Source: Allomyces arbusculus
Taxonomy: Eukaryota > Blastocladiomycota > Blastocladiomycetes > Blastocladiales > Blastocladiaceae
Direction: 5' to 3'
Assembly (NCBI GenBank): GCA_027604705.1
Contig: JADHYV010000050.1
Location: 100,878-164,877, forward strand
Length of the DNA stretch: 64,000 bases
Shown: in pieces, positions 56,603 through 64,000 of the stretch
Position numbering within the stretch: the stretch's first letter is position 1
Layout of the letters: every line of letters starts with the position of its first letter
Notes under the pieces: generated by a model
What the model was told of the DNA's origin: nothing
The model's input: the letters and a program-made list of their open reading frames with translations, nothing else
Databases searched by the model: none
Program-made: the position numbers and the translations under genes

Positions 56603-57071
56603 GGTGTGATATTTCTCGAGTCGTGCCAAATCGGATCAGGGCACGTCGGGGCTGCAGAGGCGAAAGAATTGAACGCGTGGTGCAGCACGGATGTTTGCAG
56701 CAATGGGTTCAGAGTGCGCGCGGGTCGAGGACTAGAGTCGAGCGGCAGAAAATTGATATGCCAGATCCCGACCGCGCCGAAATATATATACGGCCAACGT
56801 GAACGCTGTGCACAGTTGCGCGCAGACTGCAGAGCCAGAGGTGCCCCACGTCACGGACTCGGACGTAGAGTTCAACACGCCGCAAGTCTAGCACCACGTC
56901 AGTCAGTTCCGCGATGACGTACGTACTCCATTCACGCTCGGCACCAACCAACTCAGTCATTTCACTGACTTGGACCATCGGCTCAGCACCCCGCCCGCCG
57001 CGAAGTTCGAATATTTCTCTTTCCCCCGCTCCTTTTTGTTCTCCACCCGGAAAGTGAACGGCCAAACAACC
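56603..57071. promoter_or_regulatory. Divergent intergenic region with TATATATA element
   Basis: This is the promoter region shared by the leftward membrane-protein gene and the rightward J-domain gene. The ATATATATA at about 56782-56790 is the best TATA candidate in the window and suits the leftward gene. Confidence 0.45.
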
Positions 57072-57887
57072 ATGGCCAGCATTAACTCCGCAGGCACTCT
57101 GTATGAAATCTTGGGCGTGAGTCCAACCGCGTCTGCAAACGAGATCAGGGCTGCCTGGCATCAGCGTGCATTGGAATCCCATCGTGCGTCACCCTTCTTT
57201 TCTATTCTTTGCATTTTTACTCGTGCCGACTCGGTCTCACTTTGGTTAGGCGAAAAAAAAAAAAAAAAACAAACTGACCATCACAATGGCATCGATCTAC
57301 CTCCAGCCGACCGCCATATGCGGCGCATTCCCGGCCAGCAACAGCAGCAGCAGTCCGTTTGTCACGAACAGTTCCAGCGTCTCAGCAACGCGCACGACAT
57401 TTTGGCCGACCCTGTGAGGCGCGCCGAGTACGACGTGTCATTGCGCGGTGCAGGCGGCGGCAGTGGTGCGAGCGGTTCAGGTGGTGGTGGCGCGGGCGCC
57501 GTCGGGCCTGCACCGGCGAGGCGCGACGCCAATGACCGCACGTATGAGATAATTGGCATCATTCAAAACGTCGGGGCAATTATTACCGACAGCATTGGCA
57601 TTGGCATGCACCTTGCGGCAGCGGCAGAGCCAGCACCCAACCCCACGCCAGTGCAGTATCTCGAAGGCGAGCAGGACCGCGCGTGTGACCGCGTCAACGC
57701 TGGTGGGTACGCGGGAGGGATTCCTTCGTCCTCAGTGGGGCATGTGCTTGGGTTTTCGGCGAAGGAGGTTCGAGCGGCAAACTTGGCGGCCAGTCAAGAC
57801 CAGCTGCCGTTTGAACGGTCGTTTTTCCACGCGACTTTGTTCACGCCGCGCCCTCAAGAGGATGAGGAGGAGGAAGAGGATGAGTGA
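57072..57887 (+). CDS. J-domain (DnaJ/Hsp40) protein
   Basis: This is a probable Hsp70 co-chaperone. Exon 1 (57072-57183) encodes TLYEILGVSPTASANEIRAA, then WHQRALESH. After a 123-base intron, exon 2 (57307-57887) continues PDRHMRRIPG, so the catalytic His-Pro-Asp loop is formed across the splice junction. Helix III/IV follows as FQRLSNAHDILADPVRRAEY. The rest is a Gly/Ser linker, a hydrophobic stretch IQNVGAIITDSIGIGMHLAA, and an acidic tail. The total is 230 residues. There is no zinc-finger domain, so it is type C or B-like. The intron contains a run of about 17 A. Confidence 0.85.
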   Translation: MASINSAGTLYEILGVSPTASANEIRAAWHQRALESHRASPFFSILCIFTRADSVSLWLGEKKKKKQTDHHNGIDLPPADRHMRRIPGQQQQQQSVCHEQFQRLSNAHDILADPVRRAEYDVSLRGAGGGSGASGSGGGGAGAVGPAPARRDANDRTYEIIGIIQNVGAIITDSIGIGMHLAAAAEPAPNPTPVQYLEGEQDRACDRVNAGGYAGGIPSSSVGHVLGFSAKEVRAANLAASQDQLPFERSFFHATLFTPRPQEDEEEEEDE

Positions 57888-58892
57888 CAAGGGCGACGCT
57901 GCTTAGCTAATTGGACCAAGGAACCTGCCATTTGGACGAGCGTGTGGTCTTCAATTGCAGTCGCTTGATCGATCGGTTCTTAATTTGTTCATTTGACTGC
58001 GCGCCAAGCGAATCGGTGTTGCTTAATGTGCTGTTGCCATAACAAAATCAATATGCGGAGAACAGCGAACCGTTTCTTGTTTTCTTTGATTTTCAGCATA
58101 AATGGCCTGGCAGTCAATGTGTTTGAGCATCAATTTCCAGGCTCGCCACATCCCAATATGACTCTGTACTGCGAGATCAGGTATCGAGTGATAAGAGCAA
58201 TGTGCAGGGGTCCACGGCCGCTGCAACTGCAGTCGTTGTGGTTTGGTTTGTGCCGGCTGTTGTGATTTGTCCATTAGCGAATAATACAACGCCCGCCCAT
58301 GTTCCTTCACCAGAGTGCTCTCGCGCCACAAGAATTCATGGGCTCGATGACCGGGGCAGGAGTGTGATGGCCCATGAATCCAGTATCAGTTGCAGCGTGG
58401 GCAGCATGGAGCAAATGAAATGGAAGGCCAGCCCTTCTCTCTTCTGGTGTAATGAAAACGACACGCCCGTCACACCTGGCCCATATCGAAATAGAATAGA
58501 TTTCGTAAAAATAGCAGATGCCCGATATAAAACGAGCGGCCCCTGCAAATTGCAAGTCGAGAGTTGGACGAGAAGCTGCGCAAATCAGAAAGTGCGGTGT
58601 GGTTGCCCACATCAGTCAGAGACCGACGTAGAACGTTACGACGTGGAACGTTACTGACGTGGAACGTTACTGACGTGGGCCTCAACGACGACGACCTTCA
58701 CTGAGCTTCATGTGCGTCGCGGTCCCTCCACTCCCTCCGTCCCGACTACAAATTTGCGGGCGTGCCTTGCACCATCTGGTTGGTCAGAACACTAGCAACG
58801 CCAGCTGCCCACGCATTCTCACGTCGACTTCATCACGACCCCAATCACTAACTCTCAGAAAACCGCAACCACCAGCGCCATCTCGGGTTATC
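57888..58892. other. Intergenic, about 1 kb, promoter-proximal 16-bp repeats at its end
   Basis: No gene was supported. The right end holds the tandem repeat listed separately. Confidence 0.4.
58622..58677. repeat. Tandem GACGTGGAACGTTACT repeat
   Basis: Three to four copies of a 16-bp unit (GACGTAGAACGTTAC, then GACGTGGAACGTTACT twice, then GACGTGGGCC) lie about 230 bases before the start at 58893. Each contains TGACGTGG (a CRE/bZIP-type core) and the palindrome AACGTT, so it may act as an upstream regulatory array. Confidence 0.7.
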
Positions 58893-59485
58893 ATGGGCCA
58901 GACGTTTTCGTTTGAAGTCAAGAATAACTCGCCCTACACGCTGCAATACGTGGGCACCGGTTTAGGCTACCCCTCGGGCAGCTGCCGGACAGGGTGGTTT
59001 GAAGGCCAGTTTGAGACGTCGCTGGAGCCAAAGAAGTCGTGTACAGTCAAAGCTGGCGATCATCGAGGTGGATTGCTCTCGTCGTTTATCGGGGGCGTTT
59101 GCTACAAAGTATCCGTGGTGCGTTGCAATCAAATCCACTCGACATGATCAATTTTGCCATGGCGTTCATCTGACTTCGTGTTGCTGCTGCCGGCTGGTTT
59201 GTACGTGGGGAAATGACATAGCCATCGTCTGTCATGGATGCGCACAAGTGCACAAGCACTCTCATCTACTTGTTTTGCTACAGTCACAAGCACATTGCTG
59301 TCGCCGAGTTTCAAGACGAGGGCAACATTGAAAAACGGCGATTGACGGGATGGATGTGCATCTACAATGAAAGCACTGGACGCGTCGTGCACGAGTCCCC
59401 GACCAAGGGCAAACTGCTCGTCGTTTCGGCCCAATGGAACGGAGATCAAGCTGTGTTTGTGATTACCGAAGAAGCTGCTCAATAA
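58893..59485 (+). CDS. Small protein of unknown function, possible N-myristoylation
   Basis: The ATG at 58893 gives MGQTFSFEVKNNSPYTLQYV, and the MGxxxS start fits N-myristoylation. The first exon runs to about 59108 or 59117 (GGVCYK, donor GTATCC or GTGCGT). The second, from about 59291 (HIAVAEFQDEGNIEKRRLTG), ends at the stop 59483-59485 (AVFVITEEAAQ). The total is about 136-139 residues, with alternating beta-type hydrophobicity. The exact splice site is uncertain. The family is not recognised; it somewhat resembles small lectin-like or aegerolysin-like beta proteins, but this is only an impression. Confidence 0.5.
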
Positions 59486-60021
59486 GTAGGTAGCCACGAG
59501 GGATCGGGCCTCACGGGGTTGTGCAACGCTGCAAAAAGGGGAAAGCAATTTGTATTGGTGAATTTATTAATGTCTGTTCGCTGGACGATGGAGGCAGCGT
59601 TCATTTTAAGGATTCCGTCAGCTCCTTTGTATCTCACAAACGGAAGTACTCGAACGACAGGGTGGAGAGTTTGGATTGCACTGGTTTGTGCAATCTCAGG
59701 AAGGTCAAAAGATGTGTAACGGGAAAAGCGATGTGTTGGTGGCCAGAAAAAAAACTCAGTATACCGACGGCACCGTTTTCTTTCCATTCAAAGCGTCTAC
59801 TGCAGGTTTCAGCACGCGACCGGGTTCACTGGCATGTAGAGCATCAACACGCCACCGTCATTGCAGAGCTCAAAATGGTGCGGGAACAACAAGGCGAGTG
59901 CGTCGACGCTGCAAACGCTCCCAAGCTTGCCGGCATGCTGCGCAAACATGGCGGCCGCATCCGCATCCGCATCAAGAGGTGTTCGCAGGGCAGCCGGCTG
60001 AAAGTTATTATAAGACAGAGA
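59486..60021. other. Intergenic, no supported gene
   Basis: Short overlapping frames only. It lies between the 3' end of the small rightward gene and the 3' end of the leftward ATPase-like gene. Confidence 0.4.
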
Positions 60022-61465
60022 TCAGCAGCAGCACGATGGCGATTCTTTACATTTCCACTCACAAACCCCCTTCTCCACATCGAACATAAATGCCCTTGAC
60101 AAGTGAACGCCGGTCCCATTCATCACGCGCTCGCTCGAAAACCTACTCCACCTGGGCCCAGAACGTGCCAGGCTCCACTGCATCTGGCCATCCGCATCGG
60201 CCTCGGCCGTCCTCACCGCCTTGTCGGCCCACGGCAACCACCTGCGCTGGTTCGCGTTCTTCCTGCGCACGCGGCCATCCCTGACGCGCTCGATATCACG
60301 CACGACGTGCACGACGCCGCGCTCGCCCATTTCCACGACCGTCTTGAACACTGCTCCGCCTGAGAGCAACGGCTGCCAGTCGACGCTATGCACGACTTGC
60401 TTGAGCGATCCGGGCGCCGACGTGATGACAGCGCGCACGCGCGGAGCGACGGCGCGCAGGACGGCAAAGTCGTCGCTGGTAATCACGTCGTCAATAATCA
60501 GTACGACGAGCGCGTGGTTGAGCACGGCCTCACGAATCAGGTCGGGTTGCCGCGAACGGTCTTCCACCTGCACGCGACGCGCACCACCGAGCGCCTCGTG
60601 CAGAATGTCGTTCGGGCCGCCCAGGTCATTGTGCGTGTCGATAACGAGGACGCGATGGTCGCGTGCAGCAAGACGTGCAGCAATGTCGCGGAGAGCTTGA
60701 CTCAGTTGTAATGCGTTAGTGGAGAACAAAGAAAATACGAGTGATAGAGAAGGTGAAAAACGCCACGTACGTTCGGCCACGCCCGGCCTTGCCAACAAGC
60801 AGCACCGACTGGTCACCGCAGTCAATCGCATCAAGGAGCATCCCTGCGACGCAGCGGCCCGGCTCGCGCGTGCGACCAATCCGAATCGTGAGCCCAATCG
60901 TGTTCCCCTTGCGGCCCACGATCCGGTTAATCCGGTGCAGAGTCTCGTCAAATCCGGCCCGGTTCCGTCGCCCAAACTCGAGCGGAGCGCAAATCGCGTC
61001 CAGGTCCTGCTGCGTGACGGGGTTTGCTGCTGTGACTTGTTCGACGCGCGCGCTGGCGCCATCAAACCAGGCCAGCTGTGGCACGTGGCCGAGGTCGAGC
61101 ACCAGTTCGTCGACCTGGTTGAGCTTGTCCGAGGGACAGTGCCGCAGGAGCGCGGCACGCAGCTGCGCCGGGAGTGCACACAAAAGCAGCTTGAATTCAA
61201 ATTCGTTGCGATGCGGCACTTCCACCGAGTCGAGCTCGTCAGGTGAGGGAGTGGCAGTCGACGGCGAGTCGTCGTCAGCGCCTGTCGCATTGCGCCACTC
61301 GAACGTACCGCTGCCCACAACGAATCGGGCGGGATGATGGTCCAGCAACACCGGCGTCCTTGGGACCGCTTCTAGACATGTCCTGGAAGCCGTCCGCGAC
61401 ACGTCCAAAGGCGACCCGGGGACCTGTCGTGGATTGTCCACGACAGGTCTCGGACTGTCTGCCAC
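60022..61465 (-). CDS. Ycf45/SpoIIIAA-like ATPase-family protein with degenerate Walker motifs
   Basis: Exon 1 (60771 to about 61465) carries LPAQLRAALLRHCPSDKLNQ, VDELVLDLGHVPQLAWF, FGRRNRAGFDETLHRINRIV and GRKGNTIGLTIRIGRT. After a 70-base intron (60701-60770, GTACGT...ACTGAG), exon 2 reads QALRDIAARLAARDHRVLVI, then DTHNDLGGPNDILHEALGGA and RRVQVEDRSRQPDLIREAVLNH. This order matches the Ycf45/SpoIIIAA family of ring ATPases from bacteria and plastids. The P-loop spans the splice as GKAGRGRT, with Arg for the usual Lys, and the Walker B region is VVLIIDDVITSDD instead of a DE core. The start is unresolved: the frame opens at GTG after a TGA, so an upstream exon is likely. Confidence 0.7.
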
Positions 61466-63216
61466 GAGAGTTCAGCAAATGCGGAGGCCAGGATACGGCT
61501 CTTGGACTCGTGATACTGCCTTCGCGACCGGCGGGATCCCGTCCTAGGGATGTACAAGAACAGTCCCGGATACCGTCCTGACAGTCTGGGACGCCCGTCC
61601 CGACAGCCCGGCGTCCCGTCCTGGCGATGTACAGGGACAGTCCTGGATCCCTCCCGGTGATGTACAAGGAAGAATGAGCAAGTCGTTACTCAGCCATGGT
61701 CGTCATGGTAAAAACGCCGACCGCCCGCGCGACGCTTGTGCGCCAGCGAACCAGAACATTTATGGCGCGATTAACGAAGGCTGTGACCATATCGATTCTG
61801 GCCATGCTGTCCTCTCCCGCTCTGACGGCGCTCAACTCAAGGACGAGACTCTCGCGAATGCCACACACACTCCTCAAGACTTCACTCTGCAACCGCATCT
61901 GGCACCATCGCTGCCGCGTAATGTGCAAGAACCACCACCATCGACCTGCATAGACGTGCCTGCCACAACAGCTGACAAGGGCGTCCGAACGTCGTTCCCG
62001 CTTTGTTTTGACTGTCCCCTCGACTTTTATGGGCAGCCTACTATCCATTCTCAAGATTTTGCTCTGCTGGCCCGCCCATCAACATTTGCAGCGAGTGATT
62101 GGGCTTTGCGTCAATTTTCGATTTCGCTCTGTGGCCACGGTCATCCTGTCGAGTACCATGTTCACCGTGCTACAGGTGTGACCTGGGCCTTTTTACGCTA
62201 TGTGTTCCCTAACTACGTGTCGCCGGGGGTTGGTTCCGGTTCCTACAGTGGGCCGATTCGACTGGCCAGACGCGCGACGACCTCATTGCACGCGCGGCCC
62301 GCTGCGAGGATCTGTTCACGCAATGCCATCATCTCAGTTTCGAGCGTGCTAACCTCACTCATGTCGGCGTCCCGCGTAGGTTCTCGAGCGAGTACTTGCC
62401 TGGGTTGCGGTTCCGGAATGTGGATCCGAAGGTGCCTGGGCCAACTTATCAACGCTGATATGTATGGAATTCACAAGTATCCGCACCGGCCCTACTTTGA
62501 AGACAAATACTGCCAAAAGGATATAAGCGCGGCCATCCCCATCCTGACTGGCCCGCAGAGGCTGGTGATGATTGAGAATTCCGTTTTGCGAGTCTTTGAA
62601 TGGATCGAGTATCAGTGGATCAAGTACCCATTTGAAGCGCTCGCCGTTGCGCTCACGCAAGCGGTCGCGTGGTGGCCATGCCTTGCTGGGTTTGTCACTC
62701 ATGAGTTTATGCAGCGATTGGAACGCATTGCGTGCTGGGCGATTATACAGGCTCACAATTTGCATTGACCGCGCGATCCTGAACCATGTCGTCTTTTCGC
62801 TCAGATCGGATGCGTTTTGGCGCCACGACGGTGACTGGCCTGAGCAGCCCGGGTCCAACTTTCCTGCGTCGATTAAGTCACCCTCACTCTCGCACATTCC
62901 GAATGATTGCAAACTGACCGGCACCTTGCCCATGCCGCAGACCAGGACTCGCGCTCAACCGGTCGTGTCTTTGCCGCGTGATCCGGCGGCTAGAAGTGTC
63001 GGATTAGAACCCCGACCAGGATCAGTACTACCGCATCGAGCTGCGAAACATCAAAGACGAGTGGAACCTGCCGCCTGACCCACACGCGCTGCCCGGTTTC
63101 GCGTCCAGCGAGGACCTTCTCCGGTACCCGTACGATGGCCAACAACGAGAGCCACTCCAGTTTCGCTCCTGAGCGTTTGGCACAGTCGTTCAGTCGTTGC
63201 GTCGCGCTGCCCCAAA
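61466..63216. other. Region with unresolved coding-like pieces
   Basis: No gene could be assembled. Coding-like pieces are a long rightward frame 61674-62768 (PYFEDKYCQKDISAAIPILT near 62490), a short leftward helical piece at 62243-62365 (MSEVSTLETEMMALREQILA), and a rightward piece ending in a stop at 63170-63172 (DQYYRIELRNIKDEWNLPPD). They overlap or conflict in strand, and none has a recognised domain. Confidence 0.3.
61530..61675. repeat. GATGTACA(A/G)G(A/G)ACAGTCC imperfect repeat
   Basis: Three imperfect units share GATGTACAAGAACAGTCC, GATGTACAGGGACAGTCC and GATGTACAAGGAAG, spaced about 70 and 40 bases apart, within a stretch of repeated CGTCCCGACAGCCC words. Similar words occur near 53380. 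Confidence 0.6.
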
Positions 63217-64000
63217 ATGGCGCGGATGCACGATTATCCCCTCGGTGCAACCGGCAGTTTGCTCTCAAACTATCAGCGCGCAAAGGATTGTTTCCTCTTT
63301 GAGGACCAAAGTAATTTTCAGATTGAATTAACCAATATCGCCAAGTCCTGGCGCCAGCAGACGCCCTTAACTCGGATCTGCATCTCCTGCACAATTAACT
63401 ACGCTCTCCACCCAGTGGCTTCACGCGACGGTGCCAGTAAGTGCTATTTGCACAAGCACACTTCATCATGACTGATGAGTCCAAAGGGGACATGCCTACT
63501 GGGATCGTGGCAATGCGCCTGCGACAGGTGATTGATGAGCGACCCTGCATCCCGATCTTGCTTCTACGATTCAATGGTGTGGTGTTTGTGATGTCTTATG
63601 CGGCTGCACTCGCAAAATCCCTGCTTTTGTATCACATGATCAAGGGCCATGAAGAGATACTCCTGGGCCCGGGTGGAAACCGGTTGCCTGAGTGTGATCT
63701 CGTGTGCATGAAATTCAACTTTATCGCTCAGGTACAAACAATATTTGCTTTCTCGCGGTTTCATTATGCTTCAGGAACTGATAACCCACTCTCAAACTTG
63801 TGAATGCTTACAACATAGCTCATGAATGCCGCAACGTATGTGGGTGGTGACAAGGAACCGCCGCTCGTGAGGCACGACGTTGGATACGTCGGCAATAGCA
63901 AGACTTTCCTGTGGTGGTGGTATTGCAAGTTGTTTGGGAGCAGCGCAGCTGCTGGGGGAACAACACGCTGTATCGACCGAAACTCTGGCTGTCCCAACTT
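63217..64000 (+). CDS. Unrecognised gene, 3' truncated by window edge
   Basis: The ATG at 63217 opens a segment with CFLFEDQSNFQIELTNIAKS. A GTAAGT donor follows base 63436, and an acceptor at 63485-63486 would restore frame to DMPTGIVAMRLRQVIDERPC. It then runs PILLLRFNGVVFVMSYAAAL to FIAQ at 63732. A second intron (GTACAA...ACATAG) leads to LMNAATYVGGDKEPPLVRHD, then VGYVGNSKTFLWWWYCKLFG, open to base 64000. The coherent exons suggest a real gene, but no family is recognised, and the first intron (50 bases) is short. The start may lie further left. Confidence 0.4.

Noticed and set aside
61686-62054. Leftward 122-codon frame
   Set aside because: It overlaps a longer plus-strand frame, and neither has recognisable features.

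Overview
The window is nuclear DNA of a GC-rich, intron-containing eukaryote, most likely a zoosporic fungus of the Blastocladiomycota (Catenaria/Allomyces type). This rests on short introns of about 60-120 bases with GT...AG ends, fungal housekeeping genes (RPT2, COQ5, RPB6, PPP4R2/Psy4, SQR), a FOP/LisH-type basal-body protein that suits a flagellated organism, and a receptor that joins a bacterial-type solute-binding domain to a class-C 7TM domain. The species is inferred, not read from the sequence. Exon coordinates were worked out by eye from splice signals and reading frames.

Layout. 0-9 kb: an edge-truncated F-box/LRR-like remnant, an SBP-7TM receptor gene broken by a 10-N gap, and two decayed paralogous loci. 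9-13.8 kb: a large Ala/Ser/Pro-rich coiled-coil gene divergent from the FOP-like gene. 14-18.1 kb: a dead and a live F-box gene. 18.4-22.7 kb: RPT2 and COQ5 (divergent), then PPP4R2 convergent with COQ5. 22.7-34.1 kb: a mobile-element block with a truncated hAT transposase, an inverted duplication of a tRNA-Pro(UGG) locus, and a 7.9-kb non-LTR retrotransposon inserted exactly at the 5' end of one tRNA. A 118-bp truncated sister insertion sits at the same position of the other tRNA, and further truncated 3' ends are stacked downstream. 35.4-46.7 kb: a MEF2-type MADS gene, CCDC97-like, RPB6, ANKRD39-like, sulfide:quinone oxidoreductase, and an F-box protein ending in a CaaX box. 47-53.4 kb: a divergently arranged, frame-broken cluster with a PrimPol/D5-type primase and a T5orf172-like protein, interpreted as an endogenous remnant of a DNA virus or related element. 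53.8-64 kb: small genes of unknown function, a J-domain protein, a Ycf45/SpoIIIAA-like ATPase relative, and an unrecognised gene running off the right edge.

The genes do not form one pathway. The housekeeping genes sit as divergent or convergent neighbours, and the accessory content (F-box families, retroelement, virus-like cluster) lies between them. The strongest unusual signals are the tRNA-targeted retrotransposon, with matching 16-bp target duplications at two insertions, and the decayed viral-type primase cluster.
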